Assembly (NCBI GenBank): GCA_034211175.1
Contig: JAXHUH010000051.1
Location: forward strand, 14,517 to 78,516
DNA from: JAXHUH01 sp034211175
GTDB lineage: Bacteria > Actinomycetota > Acidimicrobiia > Acidimicrobiales > CAIXPF01
Length of the DNA: 64,000 nt
Direction: 5' to 3'
Under the pieces are notes generated by a model, which worked only from the letters and a program-made list of their open reading frames with translations, was not told where the DNA came from and made no database searches. Both the position numbers and the translations under genes were made by a program. This document shows, piece after piece, positions 7,120 to 14,925 of the stretch. How positions within the stretch are numbered: the first letter of the stretch is position 1; each line of letters starts with the position of its first letter.

Positions 7120-7497
7120 ATGGGCACCGTCGCCCTGACCGAATCCACGTTCCAGGACACGATCGAGAAGGACGGCATCGTCCTCGTCGACTGGTGGGCG
7201 GAGTGGTGCGGCCCGTGTCGCATGTTCGCCCCGGTGTTCGAGCAGGCATCCCAGGAGAACGAGGACATCGTCTTCGGCAAGATCGACACCGAGGCCGAGC
7301 AGGGCCTCGCCGGCATGGCCCAGATCATGTCGATCCCCACGCTGATGGCGTTCCGCGACGGCATCCTCGTGTTCTCCCAGCCCGGTGCACTGCCGAAGGC
7401 GTCGCTCGACGACCTCATCGGCAAGGTCCGCGAGCTCGACATGGACGAGGTGCGCGCCACCATCGCCGAGCGCCAGGCCTCCGGCGCCCAGAGCTGA
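7120..7497 (+). CDS. trxA: Thioredoxin
   Basis: The 125-residue protein has the complete thioredoxin fold with the active site WAEWCGPCRM near residues 24-33 and the cis-proline segment SIPTLMAF near residue 72. It extends about 15 residues beyond a typical thioredoxin, as a helix ending in ERQASGAQS. It reduces disulfides, and thioredoxins also strip sulfur from persulfidated proteins. That fits its place behind a CstR-type palindrome and next to sqr. The ATG at 7120 has a GGGAGG site at 7107-7112. A strong hairpin follows the stop codon. Confidence 0.9.
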   Translation: MGTVALTESTFQDTIEKDGIVLVDWWAEWCGPCRMFAPVFEQASQENEDIVFGKIDTEAEQGLAGMAQIMSIPTLMAFRDGILVFSQPGALPKASLDDLIGKVRELDMDEVRATIAERQASGAQS

Positions 7498-7518
7498 ACG
7501 ACCCGCCACGCCGCCCGA

Positions 7519-7552
7519 CCGCCCGGGCCCGGGACCACCCGGGCCCGGGCGG
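7519..7552 (+). terminator. Strong hairpin terminator after thioredoxin
   Basis: Perfect 15-base arms, CCGCCCGGGCCCGGG (7519-7533) and its complement (7538-7552), flank a 4-base ACCA loop, 22 bases after the thioredoxin stop. There is no U tract. Confidence 0.7.
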
Positions 7553-7690
7553 TGGCGCGCTCGCCGGGGCGTCCCGCCGGTCGGTGGCGGCGCGCCGACT
7601 CGGGCGCGGGCACGTCCGGGTCGCACGAACATCCCGTGAACGGGGCCATCGGCTCTGGCGGGCGGCGCCAGAAGGTGAGACGCTCGTCAC

Positions 7691-8080
7691 ATGACAGCGA
7701 GAACCGGCACCGGTCCGATCGCCATGGCGGCCGACGAGGTCCGGTCGCTTCCCGAGGAGCGGTTGGGTGATCTCGCCGGGGTCGCCAACCGGGTGACCTG
7801 GCGGAGCCAGTCGTCCATGGCCGGGGTGCTCACCCTCGACGCCGGTCATCGGCTCGGGACGCACGCCCATCGGGAGAACCACCACCACATGTGGGTGGTC
7901 GAGGGCCATGCGGAGATCCTCGGGCGGCGTCTCGGCCCGGGCTCCTATGTCCACGTGCCGAGCGGGGTGGACCACGACATCGACGCCTCGTCGACCGAGG
8001 GCTGCACGGTGTTCTACCTGTACCTGCACGCCGGCGAGGACGGGGGCTCCGCGGCGCCGACGGACCTCCGGCCCTGGTGA
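7691..8080 (+). CDS. Cupin-domain protein
   Basis: This 129-residue small beta-barrel protein carries the cupin metal motif. GHRLGTHAHRENHHHMWVVE provides the first-motif histidines and glutamate, and a later GSYVHVPSGVDHDI contains the second motif with its Pro-Gly-like turn and His. Cupins of this size bind one metal or a small molecule and act as isomerases, dioxygenases or sensors; the activity here is unknown. The ATG at 7691 is the first in frame. It is separated from the thioredoxin by a terminator and is followed 48 bases later by another gene on the same strand. Confidence 0.7.
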   Translation: MTARTGTGPIAMAADEVRSLPEERLGDLAGVANRVTWRSQSSMAGVLTLDAGHRLGTHAHRENHHHMWVVEGHAEILGRRLGPGSYVHVPSGVDHDIDASSTEGCTVFYLYLHAGEDGGSAAPTDLRPW

Positions 8081-8127
8081 CGGCGATCGACCGCGGCGAG
8101 GATCGGGAACGGAGGAGGTCGGTGGAC

Positions 8128-8574
8128 GTGTGGGGCAGATGGCGGCGTCGTCGGGAGTCGGGTCGGGGTGGTCGCACCCCGGGGGGTCGTCAGCTCGTCG
8201 GTGAGTGCCGCTCGTTCCTGCACGGTCGCTACGCCGAGCGCCTCGTGAGCCGTCAGGTGGTCGTGCCCCCGTGGGCGTGGCTCAACGTCCTCGCCCACGG
8301 CACGCTGCACGACCTGCGCGGCGTCGACGACCGGCTCGGGGCCCGGCGAGATCCGCAGCGGTGGGGCCAGGCCCGCGCCTACCTCGCCGGCGAGGTGCTC
8401 GCCGCCGTCGGCTGCGACGACGAGGCGCTGGCCGCCCTGCAGCGCAACGTGCTCGTCCCCATCGAGCTCGACCTCGCCATGCTCCCCCGGGAGACCGCCC
8501 CCGAGCCCCGCGACGTCGTCGGCCGGGTCCTCGCCGAGCTCGACGCCTTCCGCCGCTCGCGCGCCGGCAGCTGA
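8128..8574 (+). CDS. Hypothetical protein (148 aa)
   Basis: GTG at 8128 is chosen because GGAGG at 8114-8118 is correctly spaced from it; GTG 8122 is too close. The start is very basic (MWGRWRRRRESGRGGR). The rest is helical, with VPPWAWLNVLAHGTLHDLRGV near the middle and a segment LAALQRNVLVPIELDLAML. There is no signal or membrane segment. I do not recognise the family. It is six bases ahead of the Gfo/Idh/MocA gene and so probably in one operon with it. Confidence 0.6.
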   Translation: MWGRWRRRRESGRGGRTPGGRQLVGECRSFLHGRYAERLVSRQVVVPPWAWLNVLAHGTLHDLRGVDDRLGARRDPQRWGQARAYLAGEVLAAVGCDDEALAALQRNVLVPIELDLAMLPRETAPEPRDVVGRVLAELDAFRRSRAGS

Positions 8575-8580
8575 GCCGCG

Positions 8581-9639
8581 GTGGTCGTCCGCGTCGGCTT
8601 CTACGGGGCCGGCCTCATCAGCGCGATGCACACCCGCCTCCTCGTCACCGCCGGGCTGCCCTACGAGATCGTCGCCGTCCACGACCCGGACCGGTCCCGC
8701 GCCGAGCGCTTCGCCCACGACCACGGCGCCCGGGTGGCCGGGCCCGAGGAGCTGGTGGAGCTGGTCGACGCCGTCTACGTCACGGCCTGGACGTCCGAGC
8801 ACGCGCGGCTCGTCGCCGCGGCGGCGGCGCGGGGCCGGGCCGTGTTCTGCGAGAAGCCGCTGGCGTTCGACGCACCGGCGGCCGAGGCCATCGTCGCCTC
8901 CGCGGCCGGGGTCGTGAACCAGGTCGGGCTGATCCTGCGCGCGCTGCCGACGTTCCGCTGGGTGCGCCACCTCCTGGCCGACGACCGGGCCGGGCCGGTG
9001 ATGGGTGTCGTCTTCCGGGACGACCAGTACCTGCCGACCCAGGGCATGTACGGCTCGACGTGGCGGGCGGACCCGGCGCGGGCCGGGCGCGGCGCCCTGC
9101 TCGAGCACTCGATCCACGACGCCGACATCCTCCAGTGGCTGCTCGGCCCGGCGGTGTCGGTCAGCGGGCGGACCCGGGAGGTGCACGGGCTCGACCGGAT
9201 CGACGACGTCGCCGCAGCCACGATCACGTTCCGCTCCGGCGCCATCGCTCAGCTGCTGTCGGTGTGGCACGACGTGCTCGAACGGCCGAGCAACCGACGC
9301 GTCGAGGTGCTGTGCGCCCGTCTCCACGTCACGATCCACGACGAGTTCGCCGGACCGGTGACCTGGCGGTTCACCGGTGAGCCGGAGGAGACGCGGACCG
9401 CGGAGGAGCTCGTGGACCTGGTGCGCTCGGTCGAGCGCGACGATCCCGGGCCAACGACCGGCGTTCCGGCCCGGCCGATCTTCAACCCGGCCACGTCGTT
9501 CCTGCGCGCCGTGCGCGACGGCGGCACGGCCGAACCGCCGCTCGCCGCCGCCGTGGCGGCCCACCACCTCGTCGATGCCATCGACGCGTCGGCCGAGGCG
9601 GGCGGTCGACCGACCGACGTCGCGGCGCCGCGCCCCTGA
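8581..9639 (+). CDS. Gfo/Idh/MocA family NAD(P)-dependent oxidoreductase
   Basis: The 352-residue protein has an N-terminal Rossmann fold with VRVGFYGAGLISAMHTRL (residues 3-20), the conserved EKPLAF at about 98-103 that holds the catalytic Lys, and a C-terminal alpha/beta domain with HSIHDADILQWLLG, whose His and Asp match the family active site. Members oxidise or reduce hydroxyl groups of sugars, inositols and related compounds. The exact substrate is unknown. The GTG start at 8581 lies seven bases after the previous stop. An amylosucrase follows, which makes a sugar substrate likely. Confidence 0.85.
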   Translation: MVVRVGFYGAGLISAMHTRLLVTAGLPYEIVAVHDPDRSRAERFAHDHGARVAGPEELVELVDAVYVTAWTSEHARLVAAAAARGRAVFCEKPLAFDAPAAEAIVASAAGVVNQVGLILRALPTFRWVRHLLADDRAGPVMGVVFRDDQYLPTQGMYGSTWRADPARAGRGALLEHSIHDADILQWLLGPAVSVSGRTREVHGLDRIDDVAAATITFRSGAIAQLLSVWHDVLERPSNRRVEVLCARLHVTIHDEFAGPVTWRFTGEPEETRTAEELVDLVRSVERDDPGPTTGVPARPIFNPATSFLRAVRDGGTAEPPLAAAVAAHHLVDAIDASAEAGGRPTDVAAPRP

Positions 9640-9682
9640 TCACCGCAGGTGAGGTGGCCGACCGGGTGGCGCCGCGCCGATC

Positions 9683-11632
9683 ATGGACGGTGTGACCGAA
9701 CCCGTCGCCGCCGAACCGCCCCTCACCGACGCCGAGCTCGACGAACGGGTCGCGGACCGCCGCACCGAGGCCGCCGCGGCGTTGGCGGTCCTCTACCCCG
9801 GGCGTGGCGAGGAGCTGGCCGACGAGCTGATGCGCCGGGCGTGCGCCGCGGCCCGCGAGCGCCGACCGGCCCTGGTGGCGCTGGACCGCGCCCGCCAGCG
9901 ACGGCCCGACTGGTTCCTCGAGCCCGACCGGGTCGGCTACATCGCCTACGCCGACCGGTTCGGGGGCACGCTGGAGGGGGTCACGTCCCGCATCCCGTAC
10001 CTGCGCGAGCTCGGGGTGAACGTGCTCCACCTCATGTCGGTGCTGCGGGCCCGGGAGGGCGAGAACGACGGCGGCTACGCGATCGACGACTACCGCGAGC
10101 CAGATCCGGCGCTCGGCTCGACCGCCGACCTGCGCCGCCTCGGCGACCACCTGCGCGACCACGGGATCAGCCTGTGCCTCGACCTGGTGATGAACCACAC
10201 CAGCGACCACCACGCCTGGGCCATCGCCGCCCGGCAGGGCTCGGCCTACCACCGGCGGCTCTACCGGACCTTCGGCGATCGCACCGTGCCCGACGCCTAC
10301 GAGGCCACGCTGCCCGAGGTGTTCCCCGAGATGGCACCGGGCAACTTCACCCGATGCGAGGAGCTCGGGGCGTGGGTGTGGACGACGTTCCGCGAGTTCC
10401 AGTGGGACCTCGACTGGTCGAACCCCGACGTCCTGCTCGAGATGGTCGACGTCCTCTGTCACCTCGCCGACCTCGGGGTCGACATCGTCCGCCTCGACGC
10501 GGTGGCGTTCACGTGGAGGCGCCTGGGGACCAACAGCCAGAACCAGCCCGAGGCCCACCTCATCGCCCAGGTGCTGCGGTCCGTCGTCGGCGTCGCCGCG
10601 CCGGCGACCCTGCTGCTCGCCGAGGCGATCGTCGGCCCGGACGACCTCGTCGGGTACCTCGGGCGCCACGAGCGGGCCCGCCGCGAGTGCGATCTCGCCT
10701 ATCACAACCAGCTCATGGTCCAGGGCTGGTCGATGGTGGCGGAGCGCCGGGCCGAGCTGGCGACCGTCGCCCTCCGCCGCCTGCCGGCGCCGCCGTCGGA
10801 CACGACCTGGCTCACCTACGTGCGCTGCCACGACGACATCGGCTGGGCGGTGGCCGACGAGGACGCCGCCGCCCTCGGTCTCGACGGCCCGCGTCACCGC
10901 GAGTTCCTCGCCGCGTTCTACCGGGGCGACTTCCCCGGCTCGTTCGGGCGGGGGACGCCGTTCTCGACCAACGATCGCACCGGCGACGAGCGCACCTGCG
11001 GGATGACCGCGACGCTGTGCGGCATCACCGCCGGCGAGGCCGCCCACGACCCGGCGGCCCGCGACCTCGGCGTCGCCCGACTGCCGCTGCTCTACGGCCT
11101 CGCGTTCGGGTTCGGCGGCATCCCGATGATCTACATGGGCGACGAGCTCGCCCAGGGTGATCTCGACGACGGCGCCGAACGGCACCCGGGCCGCCCGGGC
11201 CACCCGGCGACGGTGCGCGACACCCGCTGGCTCCATCGCCCGTGGTTCGACGCCCACGCCGCCGCGACCCGCCACGACCCGACCACCGTGAGCGGGGCGG
11301 TGTGGCACGGGATGCGTCGCCTCGTCGAGGCCCGACGCAACTGCCCGCCGCTGCACGGGTCCGGCACCGTCGAGCTCCTGGCGCCGGGCCACCCGTCGGT
11401 GCTCGCCTGGCGCCGGGTCCACGAGCGGTTCGGCACCGTCGTCGGCCTGGCGAACGCGTCCGAGCTCGGGGTCGACGTCGACCGGGCGCTCGTCGACGAG
11501 CTCGGCCCCGGCACGGTCGACCTCCTCGATCCGGACGCCGGCCCCGACCCCGACGGGCTGGCCTACGTGCCACCGCTGCGCGTTCGGTGGTTGACCGCGG
11601 ACCGCTGCTTCCGGGCCGTGCCGGTGCCGTGA
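9683..11632 (+). CDS. Amylosucrase-like GH13 enzyme
   Basis: The 649-residue protein matches amylosucrase (GH13 subfamily 4), which splits sucrose and uses the glucose to extend alpha-glucans. It has the family N-terminal helical domain, then DRFGGTLEGV and DLVMNHTSDHHAWA (conserved region I). DIVRLDAVAFTW holds the nucleophile Asp and LLAEAIVGP the acid/base Glu. YVRCHDDIGW holds the transition-state Asp. FREFQWDLDWSNP and ECDLAYHNQ are typical of amylosucrase rather than amylase. A C-terminal beta domain closes the protein. Start may be ATG 9683 or GTG 9692. Its stop overlaps the next start as GTGA, so the two are translationally coupled. Confidence 0.85.
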   Translation: MDGVTEPVAAEPPLTDAELDERVADRRTEAAAALAVLYPGRGEELADELMRRACAAARERRPALVALDRARQRRPDWFLEPDRVGYIAYADRFGGTLEGVTSRIPYLRELGVNVLHLMSVLRAREGENDGGYAIDDYREPDPALGSTADLRRLGDHLRDHGISLCLDLVMNHTSDHHAWAIAARQGSAYHRRLYRTFGDRTVPDAYEATLPEVFPEMAPGNFTRCEELGAWVWTTFREFQWDLDWSNPDVLLEMVDVLCHLADLGVDIVRLDAVAFTWRRLGTNSQNQPEAHLIAQVLRSVVGVAAPATLLLAEAIVGPDDLVGYLGRHERARRECDLAYHNQLMVQGWSMVAERRAELATVALRRLPAPPSDTTWLTYVRCHDDIGWAVADEDAAALGLDGPRHREFLAAFYRGDFPGSFGRGTPFSTNDRTGDERTCGMTATLCGITAGEAAHDPAARDLGVARLPLLYGLAFGFGGIPMIYMGDELAQGDLDDGAERHPGRPGHPATVRDTRWLHRPWFDAHAAATRHDPTTVSGAVWHGMRRLVEARRNCPPLHGSGTVELLAPGHPSVLAWRRVHERFGTVVGLANASELGVDVDRALVDELGPGTVDLLDPDAGPDPDGLAYVPPLRVRWLTADRCFRAVPVP

Positions 11633-13134
11633 ACGACCCACCGCCCGGCGATGGCGTCGCCCCGTCGGCGCGCGGCGCTCGTCCCGCCCCGGTGGTGCGG
11701 CTCGCGGACCCGTGCCTCGTGGTGCTCGTCGGCGCGTCCGGCGCCGGGAAGTCGACGTGGGCGATCGAGCAGTTCGGCCGGTGGCGGGTCGTCGCGACCG
11801 ACGACCTGCGGGCCGTCGTCGGGCTCGCCGAGCACGACCAGCGGGCGTCGAAGGACGCGTTCGACCTCCAGGAGCGCATCGCCGACGCCCGGTTGCGGCG
11901 GGGGTTCACGACGGTGCTCGACTCGACCGGCCTCGAGCGGGCGAGGCGCCGCCGGTGGGTCGATCTCGCCCGACGGCGCGGCGTGCCGGTCCACGCCGTC
12001 GTGTTCGACGTCGACGCCAAGGTCGTGCGGGCCCGCAACCGGGACCGCCAGCGTTCGGTGCCGGCCGACGTGCTCCGGGCGCAGCTGCGCTCGTTGCCCG
12101 CTGCGGTCGGGTCGTTGACCGACGAGGGGTTCGACGCGATCTGGTCGCCCGGCGACGTCGAGCTCGTCCCACCCCGGTTCCTCGACGCGCCCACGGCCGC
12201 CATCCGCCAGAGGGAGATGCCGATGCCGTTGTCGTTCGGCCTGCAGATCGGCCGGTTCGCCTGGCCGGGCGGTGCCGCCGAGCTGGCGCCCCGGCTCGCC
12301 GAGCTGGCCCGGGCCGCGGAGGACGCCGGGTTCGACAGCATCTGGCTCATGGACCACCTCCTGCAGATCCCCCAGATCGGCCGGGAGTGGGAGGACCTGC
12401 CCGAGAGCTGGACCACCCTCGGATACCTCGCCGCGGTGACCCGCACCGCCCGTCTGGGCACCCTCGTGACCAACGTCGGGCTCCGCAACCCGGCCCACCT
12501 CGCCAAGATCGTCGCCACGCTCGACGCGCTCTCGGGCGGCCGGGCGTGGTGCGGGCTCGGCGCTGGCTGGTTCGAGCGCGAGCACGAGCTGTACGGCTAC
12601 GGCGCCGACCACCTGGACACCCGCTTCGCCCGCCTGGAGGACGCCCTCCGTCTGCTCCCGCTGCTGTGGGGCAAGGGCTCGCCGCCGTTCGAGGGCAGGA
12701 CGATCTCGACCCCGGCGGCCACGTGCTACCCGCGGCCGTTGCAGGAGCGGATCCCGATCCTGGTCGGCGGCGGGGGAGAGGAGCGCACGCTCCGCCTGGT
12801 CGCCGAGCACGCGGACGGCACCAACCTGTTCGGCGAGCCCGCCGACGTCGCCGCGAAGCTCGCCGTGCTGGCGCGCCACTGCGACGCCATCGGCCGGGAC
12901 CCGGCCTCGATCACCGTGACCCACTTCGGTGAGGCCGCGGTCCTGTCGGCGGGGGCCGAGCGGGCCGTCGACGGCTCCGAGGGCCACGCCGCCACCGTCG
13001 AGGAGCACGTCGGCCGGTTCCGGGCGTTCGCCGAGGCCGGGGTCACCCACGCGATCGTGGCCCTGCCCGCCGACGGCACCCCGGCCGCCGTTCGGGCCTT
13101 CGCACCCGTCGTGCGGGCGTTCGCGACGTCCTGA
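11629..13134 (+). CDS. Fusion of PNK-like P-loop kinase and F420-type LLM oxidoreductase
   Basis: This 501-residue protein has two domains. Residues about 20-190 form an AAA_33/polynucleotide-kinase-like P-loop domain, with GASGAGKST at residue 35 and then VVATDDLRAVVG and TVLDSTGL. Residues 197-501 form a luciferase-like monooxygenase domain of the F420-dependent type, with FGLQIGRFAWPG, WLMDHLLQIPQIG, GLGAGWFEREHELYGY and PILVGGGGEERTLR. The LLM part resembles the enzyme at 63161. GTG 11629 overlaps the amylosucrase stop as GTGA. An internal AGGGAG followed by ATG 12217 and ATG 12223 could also start the LLM domain alone. Substrates of both halves are unknown. Confidence 0.8.
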   Translation: MNDPPPGDGVAPSARGARPAPVVRLADPCLVVLVGASGAGKSTWAIEQFGRWRVVATDDLRAVVGLAEHDQRASKDAFDLQERIADARLRRGFTTVLDSTGLERARRRRWVDLARRRGVPVHAVVFDVDAKVVRARNRDRQRSVPADVLRAQLRSLPAAVGSLTDEGFDAIWSPGDVELVPPRFLDAPTAAIRQREMPMPLSFGLQIGRFAWPGGAAELAPRLAELARAAEDAGFDSIWLMDHLLQIPQIGREWEDLPESWTTLGYLAAVTRTARLGTLVTNVGLRNPAHLAKIVATLDALSGGRAWCGLGAGWFEREHELYGYGADHLDTRFARLEDALRLLPLLWGKGSPPFEGRTISTPAATCYPRPLQERIPILVGGGGEERTLRLVAEHADGTNLFGEPADVAAKLAVLARHCDAIGRDPASITVTHFGEAAVLSAGAERAVDGSEGHAATVEEHVGRFRAFAEAGVTHAIVALPADGTPAAVRAFAPVVRAFATS

Positions 13135-13333
13135 CCCGCGGGCCCCTGGTCGCCCGGGAGCGCTCGCCGCGGTCCGGCCGCCGCGGCGGTCGGACCCGGC
13201 CCGCCGCCGACCCACCGGCGGTTATCGGCGTTCCCGGCGAGAGTCGGTACCCTGTCGGGGGCGCGGGTGCTCACGACGGGGTGAGCCTGTGGTCGCCATC
13301 CCGGGGCTGCAGCACGGAACGAAGGGGCTTCGG

Positions 13334-13849
13334 GTGGGAACGTACCTCGATCGGCTGCGACCGAAGGTCGGCGCCGACCTGGAACCCGGCGAGATCCTCG
13401 AGGTCGCCTGCCGCGTCCTGCCACTGAGCGCGCCCCAGGACCACGGGGTCGTCGCCACCGTCGTGGGCGGTGCACGCCACGCCATCGCGAGCTCGCGCCT
13501 GGCCGGGCCGCTGTCGGCGCTGTCGGCGGCGCCGTTCGTCGTCCGCCCCGCCGTGACCGTCGGCGTGTCCGACCGCCATCTGCTGATCTGGCGGACCGGC
13601 CAGGTCACGGGCAACCCGAAGACGCTGATGTCGAAGACGGCACGGGAGTTCGTGTCGGGGGCGTCGTGGCTGCGCCGCTGCCAGGGCGGGCGGGCCACCG
13701 GCCAGCTGACGGTGTCACTGACCGACGGCAGCTCGATGAGCTTCGGCGTTCATCGGCGACAGCAGGCCGACGGCGCCCGCATCGCCGCCACGATCAACAC
13801 CCGTCCCCGGCCCCGTCCCAGGGCGACGCTCATCCGCCGCACGAGCTGA
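13334..13849 (+). CDS. Hypothetical protein (171 aa)
   Basis: A soluble, beta-rich protein; AVTVGVSDRHLLIWRTGQVTG and GQLTVSLTDGSSMSFGVHRR suggest a PH-like or small beta-barrel fold, but I do not recognise the family. GTG 13334 is chosen because GAAGGGG at 13321-13327 is well placed. A longer form from GTG 13289 lacks a ribosome site. The tail is basic (RPRPRPRATLIRR). A perfect hairpin follows the stop. It is separated from the kinase-LLM gene by about 200 bases with no visible feature. Confidence 0.6.
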   Translation: MGTYLDRLRPKVGADLEPGEILEVACRVLPLSAPQDHGVVATVVGGARHAIASSRLAGPLSALSAAPFVVRPAVTVGVSDRHLLIWRTGQVTGNPKTLMSKTAREFVSGASWLRRCQGGRATGQLTVSLTDGSSMSFGVHRRQQADGARIAATINTRPRPRPRATLIRRTS

Positions 13850-13858
13850 ACCGGCGTG

Positions 13859-13883
13859 CCGGCGGGCCCGTCGGGCCCGCCGG
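13859..13883. terminator. Bidirectional hairpin terminator
   Basis: CCGGCGGGCCC (13859-13869) pairs perfectly with GGGCCCGCCGG (13873-13883) around a three-base loop. It lies between the converging genes ending at 13849 and 13888. Confidence 0.7.
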
Positions 13884-13887
13884 TTCG

Positions 13888-14577
13888 TCAGCAGGCGACC
13901 GCGTCGCCGACCCCGGCCGCCGGCACCACCGTGGCGATCGGGGCGGTCGTGACCGCATCGGTGACACCCGCCGCGGGCCGGGCCGGCGCGTCGACCAAGC
14001 GCCGCAGCCCGTCCCACTCGTCGACGAGCGGCGCCGACGAGCGCGGGTCGTGGAGACCGAGGTCCTCGAAGTTCCGTCCCGAACGGGCCGCCTGGCACAG
14101 CCAGCACGACGTCACGAGGTTGTCGAGGTTGGTGGTCCCGCCACGCCGCGGCGGGACGACGAGGTCGTACACGGCGGTGCTGATCAGCACCGACGAGTGG
14201 CGTCCCGGTGGGTTGCGGGCCCAGCGCACCGCGTCCGGGTACTCGCGTCGCAGCCGGTCGCCGACGTCGCGGTCGACGACCTTCGAACCGCAGTACCGGC
14301 ACCGCCAGCCATCGCGCTGGTGGAGCGCCACCCGGTGGATGTTCGCGAGCGGGCGGCGCATCTTCGGCGCCAACCCGGCGGGCGCGAGCCGGTGGAGCTC
14401 GTCGGCCACGTGTTTCGCCCGCTCGTAGTGGTCCAGCAGGATCGGGAGATCGGCGACGCGGATGAGCCGATCCGCCTCGGTCCGATCACCCGCCAGGTGG
14501 AAGCTGACCGCCATCTCGAGCAGGAGGATCGCCGCCTCGACCTCAGGGATGGGGGTCATGAGACATGCCCGCATCAT
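13888..14577 (-). CDS. HNH endonuclease-domain protein
   Basis: The 229-residue protein has an N-terminal helical region of about 85 residues. An HNH module follows, with a zinc-knuckle CRYCGSK, then YDLVVPPRRGGTTNLDNLV and a second CWLC knuckle, the order of the CxxC...H/N...CxxC HNH family. The usual DHxxP is replaced by DLVVP, so the catalytic metal site is not textbook and activity is uncertain. A low-complexity Ala/Val/Pro tail ends the protein. Starts at ATG 14577, 14574 and 14559 are all possible. It stands alone between a bidirectional terminator and a gene-free stretch. Confidence 0.7.
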   Translation of the reverse strand: MMRACLMTPIPEVEAAILLLEMAVSFHLAGDRTEADRLIRVADLPILLDHYERAKHVADELHRLAPAGLAPKMRRPLANIHRVALHQRDGWRCRYCGSKVVDRDVGDRLRREYPDAVRWARNPPGRHSSVLISTAVYDLVVPPRRGGTTNLDNLVTSCWLCQAARSGRNFEDLGLHDPRSSAPLVDEWDGLRRLVDAPARPAAGVTDAVTTAPIATVVPAAGVGDAVAC

Positions 14578-14925
14578 CACGTGACCGACGCTACGAGCCA
14601 AACCGCCGGTTGCGACACGTTGTCGGCCACCTTCTCGGCCCGATCCTCATGGTGCATTTCGTCGCTTCCGCCATGCCCTGGACAACGCACGCCGCGGCCG
14701 CTCATTTCGCCAACCGGTACAAGGTCCCCGGCCCGCGAACGTTGCCCTGGTGGGGATGTCGGGCCGGAGACGCTCAGGGAAGGTGACGCGCATTCGTGGT
14801 GTCACCTCGACCAGTAGCCGCGGTGGCCGGCGCTGTTGAGCCCCCGTGAAGCAGCGTGAAGCAGCCCAAAGGGCCCGCGAACGTATCGTCGTCAGGATCC
14901 TATGGATCCTCATCCCGACGGCGGC
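14578..14925. other. Gene-free region between HNH gene and chemoreceptor
   Basis: No convincing gene is seen in this 348-base stretch. It contains a 10-base tandem repeat GTGAAGCAGC twice (14846-14865). The inverted repeat AGGATCC-TAT-GGATCCT at 14894-14910 lies just past the chemoreceptor stop and may act as a weak terminator. The promoter of the HNH gene should lie near 14580-14650. Confidence 0.5.
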
